A stretch of DNA of 64,000 nt from Streptomyces humidus. Lineage in GTDB: Bacteria; Actinomycetota; Actinomycetes; Streptomycetales; Streptomycetaceae. The DNA is taken from positions 106,538 through 170,537 of the forward strand of contig NZ_BMTL01000023.1 in assembly GCF_014649655.1 (NCBI RefSeq). The letters are read 5' to 3'. Positions 7,335 to 16,427 of this stretch are shown in pieces (within the stretch, counting starts at the first letter, position 1; the number at the start of each line of letters is the position of its first letter). Made by a program: the position numbers and the translations under genes. The notes beneath the pieces were generated by a model, which was not told the origin of the DNA, did no database searches, and worked only from the letters and a program-made list of their open reading frames with translations.

Positions 7335-9089
7335 GTGACCATCGCCCCGACCGCCGGCGACCGGCCCCCGTGGCGGCTGCTGCTCGACTACGTGCGACCG
7401 CACCGCGGGGCCCTGCTCACCGGCGCCGTCCTGTCGCTCGTGACCGGCGCCACCGGGCTGCTGCTGCCGCTCGTGGCAAGGGAGTTGATCGACGACCTGG
7501 GCCATGACCGGGAGATCACGGGTGCGTTGCTCGCCCTGACGGCACTGGTCGTCGCCAACTCGGCGGTGGGAGCCCTGGGTTCGTACGTGCTGCGGCGGAC
7601 GGCCGAGTCGGTGGTGCTCGGTGCGCGGCGGGCGCTGTCGTCGTATCTGCTGCGGCTGCGGATCACGGCGGTCGACCGCAGCGAGCCCGGTGATCTGATG
7701 GCCCGCATCACCTCCGACACTACCCTGCTGCGCGAGGTCACCACGGACTCCCTGGTGGGCCTCGGCACCGGCGGGCTGACGCTGGCCGCCACGGTCGTGA
7801 TGATGGGCCTGGTCGATCCGGTGCTGCTCGGGGTCACGCTGGCCGTGATCCTGTGCGCGGGAACGGTCCTCGGGGTGATCGTGCCGCGCATCAACCGGGC
7901 GAGCCGGCGTGCGCAGGACGCCGTGGGGGTGATGGGGGCCTCGCTGGAGCGGGTGCTGGGCGCGTTGCGCACGGTGAAGGCGTCGGGCGCCGAGGAGCGT
8001 GAGGAGGCGACGCTGCACGCGGCCGCCGAGGAGTCCTGGCGGCAGAGCGTGCGGGCCGCCAAGTGGTCGGCCGCGGCCGGGAACACGGCGGGGCTGGCGA
8101 TGCAGACGGCGTTCATCACCGTCCTCGCGGTCGGCGGGGCGCGGGTGGCGACCGGTGCGATCCAGATAGGCACGCTGGTGGCGTTCCTGCTGTACGTGTT
8201 CTATCTGATGTCGCCGATCCAGCAGGTGGTGGGGGCCGTGACCCAGTACCAGACCGGTTCCGCGGCCCTGAGCCGCATCCAGGAGGCGCTGGGGCTGCCC
8301 GCCGAGCCGGTGTCCCGGCCCGCGACGCTCCCCGCGCCCGCCGCCGCACCGGCCTCGCTGGCCTTCTCCGACGTCCGTTTCCGGTACGCCGACGACCTGC
8401 CCCCCGTCCACCACGGCGTGACGTTCGCCGTGCCGGCCCGGGGCATGACCGCGTTCGTCGGGCCGTCGGGCGCCGGCAAGACCACGGTGTTCTCGCTCAT
8501 CGAGCGGTTCTACGATCCCGAGTCCGGCACCATCGCCCTGGACGGCCGCGAACTCGCCGACTGGGACCTGTCGGAACTGCGCTCCTCCATCGGCTATGTG
8601 GAGCAGGACGCGCCCGTCCTGTCGGGCTCGCTCCGCGACAACCTGTTGCTGGGGAACGCCGAGGCGGACGACGACGCCGTGCGGGGCGTGCTGAAGACGA
8701 CCCGGCTCGACGACCTCGTCGCCGGGCTGCCCCAGGGGCTGGAGACGCTGGTGGGGCACCGCGGGACCAAGCTGTCCGGCGGTGAACGGCAGCGGGTGGC
8801 GATCGCCCGCGCTCTGCTGCGCCGCCCTCGGCTGCTGTTGCTGGACGAGGCGACCTCCCAGCTGGACGCGGTGAACGAGGCGGCGCTGCGCGACACGGTC
8901 GCCGACGTCGCCCGTACGACGACCGTTCTGGTGGTGGCCCACCGCCTGTCGACCGTCACGATGGCCGACCGGATCGTCGTCATGGACGCGGGCCGGGTCC
9001 GCGCGGTGGGCACGCACCGCGAACTCGTGGCAGCCGACCCGCTCTACGCGGAACTCGCGGCGACCCAGTTCCTCGCGACGGTCGACTGA
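7335..9089 (+). CDS. ABC exporter, fused permease-ATPase (multidrug/lipid type)
   Basis: This 584-residue half transporter has an N-terminal six-helix membrane domain (about 15-310) and a C-terminal ATPase. Visible ATPase motifs are Walker A GPSGAGKTT, the Q-loop (YVEQDAPVLSGSLRDN), the signature LSGGERQ, Walker B with catalytic Glu in LLLLDEATSQLD, and an H-loop His in VVAHRLS. All catalytic residues are present, so a homodimeric exporter is plausible. The start is the GTG at 7335, behind CGAGGAG. The gene appears monocistronic, and the substrate is not readable from sequence. Confidence 0.87.
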   Translation: MTIAPTAGDRPPWRLLLDYVRPHRGALLTGAVLSLVTGATGLLLPLVARELIDDLGHDREITGALLALTALVVANSAVGALGSYVLRRTAESVVLGARRALSSYLLRLRITAVDRSEPGDLMARITSDTTLLREVTTDSLVGLGTGGLTLAATVVMMGLVDPVLLGVTLAVILCAGTVLGVIVPRINRASRRAQDAVGVMGASLERVLGALRTVKASGAEEREEATLHAAAEESWRQSVRAAKWSAAAGNTAGLAMQTAFITVLAVGGARVATGAIQIGTLVAFLLYVFYLMSPIQQVVGAVTQYQTGSAALSRIQEALGLPAEPVSRPATLPAPAAAPASLAFSDVRFRYADDLPPVHHGVTFAVPARGMTAFVGPSGAGKTTVFSLIERFYDPESGTIALDGRELADWDLSELRSSIGYVEQDAPVLSGSLRDNLLLGNAEADDDAVRGVLKTTRLDDLVAGLPQGLETLVGHRGTKLSGGERQRVAIARALLRRPRLLLLDEATSQLDAVNEAALRDTVADVARTTTVLVVAHRLSTVTMADRIVVMDAGRVRAVGTHRELVAADPLYAELAATQFLATVD

Positions 9090-9265
9090 ACCTGCCGGGC
9101 GGGTGCGCCCGGGAACGCGAGGAGACGCGCGGGAGCACGCGCCCGGCCGAGGGGTGGAGGGACCCGGCCCGGCTTGCCGAGCCCGGCAGGCGGGAGGAGC
9201 CTCGAAGGTGAGGGGTCGGCGGCCCGCCCTTCCACCCGGGGCCACGGCCCTCGGAGGAGGTCACC

Positions 9266-9631
9266 ATGGGCACCGCGGCAGGCTCCGCCTTCGACACCGA
9301 GACCCTGCGCAGGGGCATCGAAGGACGGACCCCGACGGCACTGCTGTCGCTCTACGCCGACGACGCGGAACTGCGCGTCGTCGACCACCAGGCACAACCC
9401 AGCCACCCCAGGACGCTGCACGGCCGGGACGAGATCGCCCGGATGCTCGACGACGTCTACAGCAGGGACATGACCCACAAGCTGGAGGAGTGCGTCATCC
9501 AGGGCGACCGCGCCGCCTACAGCGAGTCCTGCCGGTACCCGGACGGGGTGCGCGTGCTGTCCGAGTCGATGATCACGCTGCGGGACGGCAAGATCGTCGA
9601 GCAGACGATGATCCAGGCATGGGACGAGTAG
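9266..9631 (+). CDS. SnoaL/NTF2-like nuclear-transport-factor-fold protein
   Basis: The 121-residue protein follows the cone-shaped NTF2 pattern: an N-terminal helix (ETLRRGIEGRTPTALLSLYADDAEL), then HGRDEIARMLDDVY and four antiparallel strands ending RDGKIVEQTMIQAWDE. Members of this fold are ketosteroid isomerase-like enzymes, polyketide cyclases or ligand-binding proteins. No activity can be assigned here. A very strong ribosome-binding site (CGGAGGAGG at 9252-9260) precedes the ATG, so it is probably well expressed. Confidence 0.78.
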   Translation: MGTAAGSAFDTETLRRGIEGRTPTALLSLYADDAELRVVDHQAQPSHPRTLHGRDEIARMLDDVYSRDMTHKLEECVIQGDRAAYSESCRYPDGVRVLSESMITLRDGKIVEQTMIQAWDE

Positions 9632-10637
9632 GGAGGAGGACCGCCAGGGTCCAGGTCACCTCCCGGCTGACCTGGACCTTCTCGGCTACGACACGGCTGG
9701 GACGGTCGCGCGCGGCGACCCGCTCCCGGCTGCCCGCGCCGGCTTCGTCGGCAGGCCGACGCGTCGGCCTGGTCCTGCTGCGGACCGCGCTGCGAGCGGC
9801 GCGCCCCCGTCCCGCTCTCCCGTCCTCACGCGCCCGCACCGGCAGCACCGGCAGCACCGGCAGCACCGGCAGCACCGGCAGCACCGGCACCGTGCGATCG
9901 CGCCGCGTCCGCCGCCGTTGAGCGGCGCCCCGGCCCCCGGGGGACCTCGGTATCGGCCCGGGCCGGGGCGGCGGAGAACGGCGGGGCCGGCGACGGGTGC
10001 GACGGGCCTGCCCCGGTGGAGACGGGCCGCCGCGCCAGGTCGGTGCGTGCCGAAGCCAGGGCCGTCGGAGGGTGAAGTCAGCAGCTGCGACAGACCTGCC
10101 GGAACGACCCGCGGGACCCCGTTCCCGGATCCCGCCGGAGGTCCCGGGGCTCCGTCGCTCCGGTCGGCCTGACCTGACCTGGCCTGACCTGACCTGACCG
10201 AAGGAAGCACCGGGGTGCCGCCCAGGACTTGTCCGGCCTGCCTGGACGAACGGCTCAAGGGCGCGGCGGGCCGACCCGTTCTGGTGCCCGGGACCATCGC
10301 CGTGGACCGGGCGGGGCAGGTTCGTCTGTCCTGGCCGGCGACCTGCGCCCCTGACGCCGGCCCCCGACCCGGAGTGTGGTCCGCCGCGTGCGACAGCCCG
10401 GCGGACCACACCGCCGTCCCCGCGCGAGTCGTGTTCCGGGCGACCGTCGTGCAGTCGGCCGGACAGGCCACCACGAGACCACCGTCAGCCTGATCGGCGA
10501 CGGTGTGTTCCGGCTGCTTGAGTCTGCGGCCGGACCATCCGGCCGCAGGCCCGGGTCGCGTCCACCGCTGTGACGATCCGGTTCCCGGCCTCGGCCGGAC
10601 CTCCGGCGACTCCTTCGAGGACCGCCCGCACAGGACC
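9632..10637. other. about 1 kb without a convincing gene; repeat-rich
   Basis: The stretch holds a 9-bp tandem repeat at 9841-9885, a run of TGACC-type pentamers near 10168-10199 (CCTGACCTGACCTGGCCTGA and neighbours) and several GC-rich inverted repeats. One open frame, 10215-10493 on the plus strand, has a GTG behind AAGGAAG and could encode a 92-residue protein with a CPAC motif. Its composition is not distinctive and I do not call it as a gene. Confidence 0.5.
9841..9885. repeat. five tandem copies of a 9-bp unit (GGCAGCACC)
   Basis: Five exact, head-to-tail copies of GGCAGCACC are followed by a degenerate sixth (GGCACCGTG). Nine bases is a multiple of three, so any frame across it would encode a tripeptide repeat (Gly-Ser-Thr on the plus strand). 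No credible gene covers it, so it looks like a slippage-prone minisatellite. Confidence 0.85.
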
Positions 10638-10638
10638 G

Positions 10639-10667
10639 TTGACAAGGAAGCCTGTCCACCTCATAGT
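10639..10667 (+). promoter_or_regulatory. sigma-70-like promoter of the permease-nitrilase operon
   Basis: TTGACA at 10639-10644 and CATAGT at 10662-10667 are separated by 17 bases, a near-consensus housekeeping promoter. A perfect palindrome starts on the base after the -10 box, and the first gene of the operon begins 30 bases downstream. Confidence 0.75.
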
Positions 10668-10689
10668 CTCCCTATCGATCGATAGGGAG
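10668..10689. promoter_or_regulatory. 22-bp perfect palindromic operator overlapping +1 and the ribosome-binding site
   Basis: The palindrome (half-site CTCCCTATCGA) lies between the -10 box and the ATG at 10697. It covers the expected transcription start and the GGGAG of the ribosome-binding site. The operon's last gene encodes a TetR-family regulator. Autoregulatory repression through this site is therefore a strong inference, because TetR dimers bind palindromes of this size. Confidence 0.8.
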
Positions 10690-10696
10690 TGGGTCA

Positions 10697-12163
10697 ATGA
10701 CAGAACACGCGGGCCAGAACGACACCCGGCTGGAGGAGCTCGGTTACCGCCAGCAGCTGCGCCGGGGACTGGGCATCTGGTCCACCTTCTCCGTCGGCGT
10801 GACGACCGTCGCGCCCGTCGTCGGGCTCTACGCGATCTTTTCGCTCGGCTCTTTGCTGAGCGGTCCCGCATGGCTGTGGATGCTGCTCGCCAGCCTCGCC
10901 GCGCAGTTGCTCGTGGCCGTCGTGTACGCGGAACTGGCTTCGGAGTTTCCGGTGGCCGGCGGGCCGTACCAGTGGGTGCGGCGACTGATCGGGCCGCGTG
11001 CGGCCTGGTTCACCGGCGTCGTCTACATCTCGGCGGTGACCGCCGCGCTCACCACGGTGGCATATCTCGCTGCGCCCTGGGTGGGTCTGCTGTTCACCGG
11101 CAGCGAGCCGCACGGAATGACCCGCTACCTCATCTCGGCCGGCCTGCTGGTCCTCGCTCTGGCCCTCAACGGGTCAGGCGTGAAGATCATGCGTGTCGTC
11201 GTGATCGCGGGCCTCGGAGCGGAGATCGTCGGTTCCATCGTCGTCGGGCTGGTCCTGCTGCTCTTCTTCCGGGTGCACGACTTCTCCGTGCTGTTCGAGA
11301 CGTTCGGGGCCCCGGCATCCTCGGGCAACTCCACCGGCGGGGCGCTCCTGGCCACGCTCGCCGTCTGCGGATGGGCCTTCGTCGGCTTCGACTCCAGTGC
11401 CTCGGTCGCCGAGGAGACCAAGGGCGCCGACGCAAACGTACCGCGCGCGATCGTCAGGGCCACCGCGGTCGTGGGCGGCGCGGTGGTGCTGGTCGCCGTC
11501 GCGGTCATGCTCGCCACCCGGGATCTGGCGGCCGTCGTGCACGGCGAGGTGGCCGACCCCGTCACACCGACGGTCATCGGCTCGTTCGGATCCTGGTCGG
11601 AGAAGCCGTTCCTCGCCGTCATCGTGGTGACGTTCCTCGCGTGTCTGGTCTCGATGCAGGCCTATCTGGGCCGTGTCTCCTTCGGCCTGGCCCGGGACGG
11701 CATGCTGCCCGCGTCGAAGAAGCTCGCCTCGGTCACCGGCCGTGGCCGCGTGCCGCTGGCAGCGATGGCGGCCACCAGCGCCGCCGCCGCGGCCGGGCTG
11801 CTGCTCGGCCTGAACGACGGCGCGATCGGCACCATGATCACTTTCGGTACGGGCGGGCTGTACATCACCTTCCTCCTCGTCGTCACCGCGGCACTGTTCG
11901 CCCGGCTCACCGGGCGCTGGCTCCCCGGGGGAACCCTGCAACTCGGCCGCAAAGGCGTGGTCGTCAATGCGCTGGCGTTCTGCTGGCTCGCGTTCGAGAC
12001 CGTCAACATCGCCTGGCCTCGCACGATCCTCGCCCCACCCGGCGCACCGGCCTGGCAGGTCTGGGCGGTCGTCTGGGTCTTCGCGGCTCTCGCCGGCCTC
12101 GCGGGCCTCTATCTGGCGGTCGTCCGCCCGCACCTCGGCGCGGAGACAGGAAGGGCATCGTGA
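10697..12163 (+). CDS. APC-superfamily amino-acid/amine permease
   Basis: The 488-residue protein has about twelve hydrophobic segments. The conserved first-helix region is GIWSTFSVGVTTVAPVVGLY, and VAGGPYQWVRRLIGP is the typical loop after helix 3 of amino-acid and GABA-type permeases. It is the first gene of an operon with a small membrane protein, a nitrilase and a TetR regulator. The permease probably imports the nitrile-, amide- or amine-bearing compound that the nitrilase acts on. Its stop overlaps the next start by four bases (GTGA), indicating translational coupling. Confidence 0.85.
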   Translation: MTEHAGQNDTRLEELGYRQQLRRGLGIWSTFSVGVTTVAPVVGLYAIFSLGSLLSGPAWLWMLLASLAAQLLVAVVYAELASEFPVAGGPYQWVRRLIGPRAAWFTGVVYISAVTAALTTVAYLAAPWVGLLFTGSEPHGMTRYLISAGLLVLALALNGSGVKIMRVVVIAGLGAEIVGSIVVGLVLLLFFRVHDFSVLFETFGAPASSGNSTGGALLATLAVCGWAFVGFDSSASVAEETKGADANVPRAIVRATAVVGGAVVLVAVAVMLATRDLAAVVHGEVADPVTPTVIGSFGSWSEKPFLAVIVVTFLACLVSMQAYLGRVSFGLARDGMLPASKKLASVTGRGRVPLAAMAATSAAAAAGLLLGLNDGAIGTMITFGTGGLYITFLLVVTAALFARLTGRWLPGGTLQLGRKGVVVNALAFCWLAFETVNIAWPRTILAPPGAPAWQVWAVVWVFAALAGLAGLYLAVVRPHLGAETGRAS

Positions 12164-12546
12164 AGGACATCGGCGTCCTCGGGGCAGGCGGCCTGATCCT
12201 GCTCGTCATCGGCGGCTGGTCGGGGCTCCTCCTCTATGTCTCGCTGGGCAAGCCGAAGGGCTGGGCCCGTATCAAGGAGTGGCAGCGGCTGCGGCAAGGC
12301 CATGTCGACGCTCTGATCATCGGCGCCGTGCTCATATCCGCCGACGCGCTGATCACCGCCGGGCCCGTCACCTCCGCCGCGCTGCTGGTGTCCGGCTACT
12401 ACACGGCGATCTCCACCGGTGCACTCGCCTGGTGGCCGGACTTCCCCCAGCGCAACCGCTGGGTCTCACGCCTCGATGTCAGTTGCCTCACCGCTTTCGC
12501 CGCCGCCTGGACCTGGGTAGCGGTGTGCGCCATCGCCGGCTGGTAA
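12160..12546 (+). CDS. small integral membrane protein coupled to the permease
   Basis: A 128-residue protein is read from a GTG that overlaps the permease stop (GTGA at 12160-12163). It shows about four hydrophobic segments: DIGVLGAGGLILLVIGGWSG, a central VDALIIGAVLISADALITAG, LLVSGYYTAISTGALAWW and a C-terminal LTAFAAAWTWVAVCAIAGW. I do not recognise the family. The coupling and position between permease and nitrilase suggest an accessory subunit of the transporter. The nitrilase ribosome-binding site (AAGGAG) overlaps its stop codon. Confidence 0.75.
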   Translation: MKDIGVLGAGGLILLVIGGWSGLLLYVSLGKPKGWARIKEWQRLRQGHVDALIIGAVLISADALITAGPVTSAALLVSGYYTAISTGALAWWPDFPQRNRWVSRLDVSCLTAFAAAWTWVAVCAIAGW

Positions 12547-12559
12547 GGAGCCACTTCCC

Positions 12560-13480
12560 ATGACCCGTATCTGTGTCGTCCAGAAGCCCCCGCACCTCCT
12601 CGACCTCGACGCCGGCACCGAGGCAGCCGTAGGGCACATCGCCGAAGCGGCGGCGCTCGGCGCGGACCTGGCCGTCTTCCCGGAAACCTGGCTCGGCGGC
12701 TACCCGGCCTGGGTGTTCGGGCTCGCGGGCTGGAACGACGCCGAGGCCCGCCACTGGTTCCAGCGGCTGGTCACCGCCAGTGCCACCGCCGACGGCGACC
12801 ACATGCGGGCCCTGCGCCAGGCCGCAGCCACCCACGGCGTCAACGTGGTCATCGGCTTCAACGAACGCAGCGGACCCCACTCGGCCACCCTGTACAACAG
12901 CGCCGCCACCATCAGCTCCGGCGGAGAACTCCTGGGCGTGCACCGCAAGCTGCTCCCCACCCACACCGAACGCCTGGTGTGGACCCCGGGCGACGCCCAC
13001 GGCCTGCGCGCGTACGACACCTCGGCCGGCCGGGTCGGCAGTCTGGTCTGCTGGGAGCACTGGCACCCCATTGCCCGGCACGCGCTGCATCACAGCGACG
13101 AGCAGATCCATGTGGCCCTCTGGCCCGACATGCCCGAAGCCCACCGGCTGGCATCCCGCTCGTACGCCTTCGAGGGCCGCTGTTTCGTGGTCAGCGCAGC
13201 GACCTGGCTGCCGGTGACCGACGTTCCGCAGGAGATCAGGGCAGCGTACGCCCTCGGGGTCGGCGCGGACGCCGACAGTGAGGCGTTCTTCCCCGGCGGT
13301 TCAGGCGTGGTGGGCCCCGACGGTGAATGGCGTACCGAGCCGGTCCTCGGCCCGGCCATGGTCGTGGCGGACATCGACCTCACGGACACCGTCGCCTACA
13401 AGCACGACCTCGATGTCACCGGTCACTACGACCGGCCCGACCTGCTCCGGTGGTCGGTCCAGGACGCGCGGATACGCTGA
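12560..13480 (+). CDS. nitrilase / carbon-nitrogen hydrolase
   Basis: The 306-residue enzyme has the complete Glu-Lys-Cys triad of the nitrilase superfamily: Glu in LAVFPETWLGGYP, Lys in HRKLLPTHTER and Cys in SLVCWEHWHP. The CWEHW context and the HRKLxPTHxER motif are those of true nitrilases (branch 1) rather than amidases. It would convert a nitrile to an acid and ammonia. It sits behind a permease and before a TetR regulator in one operon, so the system probably takes up and hydrolyses a specific nitrile. AAGGAG ten bases before the ATG supports the start. Confidence 0.87.
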   Translation: MTRICVVQKPPHLLDLDAGTEAAVGHIAEAAALGADLAVFPETWLGGYPAWVFGLAGWNDAEARHWFQRLVTASATADGDHMRALRQAAATHGVNVVIGFNERSGPHSATLYNSAATISSGGELLGVHRKLLPTHTERLVWTPGDAHGLRAYDTSAGRVGSLVCWEHWHPIARHALHHSDEQIHVALWPDMPEAHRLASRSYAFEGRCFVVSAATWLPVTDVPQEIRAAYALGVGADADSEAFFPGGSGVVGPDGEWRTEPVLGPAMVVADIDLTDTVAYKHDLDVTGHYDRPDLLRWSVQDARIR

Positions 13481-13484
13481 GCGA

Positions 13485-14120
13485 ATGTCCCGTACCGACA
13501 AGATCACCAACAGCACGCGCCAACGCATCCTCGCGGAGGCCGCGTTGTTGTTCCGCCGCCACGGCTACCGTGGTACCTCCACCCGTCAGATCGCCGAGGC
13601 GGTGGGCATCAAACAGCCCTCCCTGTTCCACCACTTCCCGAACAAGCAGGCGATCCTGGAGGAGTTGCTGGCGATCAGCCTCGACGACTCCCTCGCCCGG
13701 GCCCAGCGCGCGGCGAGCGCGTCGGGCCCGGTGGCGCGGCGGCTGTACGACTACGTTCTCTGGGACCTCGCCACCCTGCACCGGCTGCCCTTCGCGCTGT
13801 CCGGGATCTACGCCCACGACGTGCTCCAGGATCCTGCCCTGGCCCCCTGGAGCACCAAGCTCGAAGCGCTCTACGCCAACCTGCGCAGCCTGATCGACCA
13901 GGGGGTCCGCAGCGGGGAGTTCCGCCCCATGAGCCCCGGTCTCGGCCAGGCCATGGTGGCCGGAGTGACCCTCTCCCACATCGACTACGCCGCCGAGCAC
14001 ACCGGCGGTGACCCCGACGAACTGGCCTTGGCAGGAGCCGCGTTCATCCTCGGCGGACTGCTGCGTGACCCGGAATCGCTGGACCGCCTGGTGAAGAGCC
14101 ATGATCGACCAAGCTCATGA
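13485..14120 (+). CDS. TetR-family regulator of the permease-nitrilase operon
   Basis: The 211-residue protein has an N-terminal helix-turn-helix (STRQRILAEAALLFRRHGYRGTSTRQIAEAVGIKQPSLFHHFPNKQAIL), followed by a helical ligand-binding domain (about 60-205). It starts at an ATG four bases after the nitrilase stop, so it is co-transcribed with the operon. A last-gene repressor acting on the 22-bp palindrome at 10668-10689 would give negative autoregulation with induction by the nitrile or its product. Confidence 0.88.
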   Translation: MSRTDKITNSTRQRILAEAALLFRRHGYRGTSTRQIAEAVGIKQPSLFHHFPNKQAILEELLAISLDDSLARAQRAASASGPVARRLYDYVLWDLATLHRLPFALSGIYAHDVLQDPALAPWSTKLEALYANLRSLIDQGVRSGEFRPMSPGLGQAMVAGVTLSHIDYAAEHTGGDPDELALAGAAFILGGLLRDPESLDRLVKSHDRPSS

Positions 14121-14302
14121 TGCCCCGGCTCTGTCGGACCACGCGGCTCTGACAGGGCAGCCGGGCTTCTTCCCGCCCCCACGGAAGAACCCCTGACGTT
14201 CACCCCAGAGAACCTCGTCGCGACCGCCGCCGCGCGGCCGAAGCCCCGGCACACTCCCGCCACCCGGCGAATGACCAGGTCAGACAGCGAATGCCGGCTG
14301 GA

Positions 14303-14968
14303 TTACAAGGCGGGCGTCGGGGTCCACCCCGGCGGTCTCAGTATTCCCAGCAGTTGGCGCACCAGTTCGTCGACCACCTCGTCCAGCGTCGCGTCCACCC
14401 AGCCCGCGCTCCAGTCGTGCAGGAGGCCGTTGACGCTGCCGATGAAGGCGGCGGCCGCGAGACGGTAGTCGCGGGGGGCCGCTTCGCCGCGCTCGGCCGC
14501 TGCCGTCGCCTCGGCGCAGATCAGCTCGACCCAGCGGGCGCGCCGGGCCAGGCGCTGCTCCTCCAGGCGGGGGCTCACGCCGACGATCTCGACGAAGGTG
14601 ATCCGGATCCGGTGCGGGTCCGTGGTGACGTCGGCCGCGTAGGCTCGGAAGATCGCGGTGACGCGCTCGGTGAGCGGCAGGCCCTGCGCGTCGACGAATG
14701 CGGCGAGGACCGCTTCCTCGGCCCAGTCGTTGACCTGCAGATGCAGCGCTGCCAGGACGTCCTCGAGGGTGCGGAACTCCTCGTAGAACTGGCGCGTGGA
14801 CAGCCCGGCCGCCTCGCTGAGCGACGCGACCGTGGTGCCGCGGTAGCCGGGGCTGCCGCCGAACAGCCGCAGTGCCGCCTCCAGAAATCTTCCCCGGCGT
14901 TCGGCCTGCCGCTCCTCGGCGGATTTTCCGCCGTAACGGCCGGTCGGCGCTCTGAGCCTGCCCGCCAC
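14303..14968 (-). CDS. TetR-family regulator, divergent from the beta-propeller gene
   Basis: The 221-residue protein has a TetR N-terminus (RRGRFLEAALRLFGGSPGYRGTTVASLSEAAGLSTRQFYEEFRTLEDVLAALH) and a helical effector domain. The GTG at 14968 was chosen because GGGAGGG lies a few bases upstream. An upstream ATG at 15079 would overlap the promoter region. The gene is divergent from the secreted protein gene at 15148. Two inverted repeats in the shared 180-bp gap are candidate operators. Confidence 0.85.
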   Translation of the reverse strand: MAGRLRAPTGRYGGKSAEERQAERRGRFLEAALRLFGGSPGYRGTTVASLSEAAGLSTRQFYEEFRTLEDVLAALHLQVNDWAEEAVLAAFVDAQGLPLTERVTAIFRAYAADVTTDPHRIRITFVEIVGVSPRLEEQRLARRARWVELICAEATAAAERGEAAPRDYRLAAAAFIGSVNGLLHDWSAGWVDATLDEVVDELVRQLLGILRPPGWTPTPAL

Positions 14969-15047
14969 TGGCCCTCCCTCGTCGTTCCGTGCTCCCCCGC
15001 CGCCAATTTTGTCGTGCACGGAGTCTTGTGGCGAAGGCCCCCCCTTC

Positions 15048-15090
15048 CTTACTTTCCAGTAAGTCAACTCTGAACGCATCTGTGTTCAGA
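15048..15090. promoter_or_regulatory. two inverted repeats in the divergent TetR/beta-propeller promoter region
   Basis: CTTACTTTCCAGTAAG (15048-15063, 6-bp arms, 4-bp spacer) is followed by TCTGAAC...GTTCAGA (15069-15075 and 15084-15090, 7-bp arms, 8-bp spacer). Both are perfect. They lie about midway between the divergent starts at 14968 and 15148, where a TetR dimer could control both genes. Confidence 0.65.
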
Positions 15091-15147
15091 TTCGGGCGGC
15101 CTTCCGCCCTGCCCCCACGCCGCCAGCCACCCAGAGGAGAGAGCAGC

Positions 15148-16416
15148 ATGCCTGCCTTCAGATCCAGGCACCTTTGCTCCGTAGCCGCCGCCCTCGTCCT
15201 GACCGTCGCCGCCCCGGCGACCGCCGCCACCGCGACCGCCACCGCCGCTTCCGACGCCTCGACCGCCGCCGCCCTGCGCGAGGTGCTCTTCGTGGGCAAC
15301 AACTGGGAGGGCACCGCGGACGTCGTCAAGTCCAGCGGCGACTTCGCCAGGATCGGCCGGATCAACGTGATCCCCGACAAGGACGCCCGGATGGCGGAGA
15401 TCAACGCCGACCCGATCAAGTGGATCTACTTCCAGGCCATCCGCAACGGCGTCGGCGAGGGACACGACCAGTTCGTCGACGACATGTACACCACCCCGGA
15501 CGGCGCGTCCGTGGTCGCCTCCCGGCCGAGCTTCGCCGACGTCGTCTCCATCGACCTGGCCACCGGGAAGATCAACTGGCGTTTCCCCGTGTCCGGTTAC
15601 CGCTCGGACCACATGGCCGTCTCACCCGACGGCAAGCGGGTCGCGGTGTCCGCGTCGATCTCGAACACCGTGCACGTCCTGGACATCGTCACCGGCAAGC
15701 AGCTCGGTTCGTTCAAGACCGGCGACAAGCCGCACGAGAACATCTTCACCAAGGACGGCAAGTACATCTACAACATGTCGATCGGCGACGTGAACACCTC
15801 GCTCGACGCGCCGTGGCAGGACTTCACCAAGGGTGACCGCCGCATCACCGTCGTCGACGCGACCACGTACCAGCAGGTCAAGGTCATCGACATGCGGCAG
15901 CGGCTGGACGCGATCGGACTCAAGGACTACTCCGACGCCGTGCGCCCGGCGGTGTTCTCGCCGGACGAGTCCAAGCTGTACTTCCAGGTCTCGTACTTCA
16001 ACGGCTTCTTCGAGTACGACCTCGCCTCGGACCGGATCACCCGGACGAAGACCCTGCCGAAGAACCCGGCGACCAGCGACGACCGCACCACGTTCGTCAA
16101 CGACTCGCGCCATCACGGCCTCTCGATGAGTCCCGACGGCGGCAAGCTGTGCGTGGCCGGCACGATGGACGACTACGCGACGGTCGTCGACCGCGCCACT
16201 CTCCAGGAGGGTCCGCTGGTCAGCGCCTCCAAGCCCTACTGGGCCACGGTCAGCGGCGACGGCAAGGCCTGCGTCATCTCCGAGAGCGGCGCCGACCAGA
16301 TCACCGCGATCGACTTCGCCACCGGCCAGAAGGTCGTCTCGGTGCCGGTGGGCGACCACCCGCAGCGGGTCCGGCTCGGCCATGTGGCGGCGAACTGGAC
16401 CGGAACCGGCAGCTGA
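15148..16416 (+). CDS. secreted YVTN/WD40-like beta-propeller protein
   Basis: The 422-residue protein starts with a Sec signal peptide (LCSVAAALVLTVAAPATAA), then repeats of the beta-propeller pattern: MAVSPDGKRVAVSASISNTV with VLDIVTGKQLGSFKTG, and later MSPDGGKLCVAGTMDD, AVFSPDESKLYFQVSY and ITAIDFATGQKVVSVPVG. About six to seven blades are visible. Extracellular propellers of this kind bind ligands or act as lactonases, and nothing here fixes the activity. A divergent TetR regulator probably controls it. GAGGAGAGAG precedes the ATG. Confidence 0.8.
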   Translation: MPAFRSRHLCSVAAALVLTVAAPATAATATATAASDASTAAALREVLFVGNNWEGTADVVKSSGDFARIGRINVIPDKDARMAEINADPIKWIYFQAIRNGVGEGHDQFVDDMYTTPDGASVVASRPSFADVVSIDLATGKINWRFPVSGYRSDHMAVSPDGKRVAVSASISNTVHVLDIVTGKQLGSFKTGDKPHENIFTKDGKYIYNMSIGDVNTSLDAPWQDFTKGDRRITVVDATTYQQVKVIDMRQRLDAIGLKDYSDAVRPAVFSPDESKLYFQVSYFNGFFEYDLASDRITRTKTLPKNPATSDDRTTFVNDSRHHGLSMSPDGGKLCVAGTMDDYATVVDRATLQEGPLVSASKPYWATVSGDGKACVISESGADQITAIDFATGQKVVSVPVGDHPQRVRLGHVAANWTGTGS

Positions 16417-16427
16417 CGGTCTCCTCC

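Noticed and set aside
9831..9900. CRISPR array suggested by regularly spaced short repeats
   Set aside because: The unit is only 9 bases with no spacers. It is a simple tandem repeat.
10215..10493. Possible 92-residue protein with a CPAC motif behind AAGGAAG
   Set aside because: Third-position GC is only slightly above background. There is no recognisable fold and the neighbourhood is repetitive non-coding DNA.
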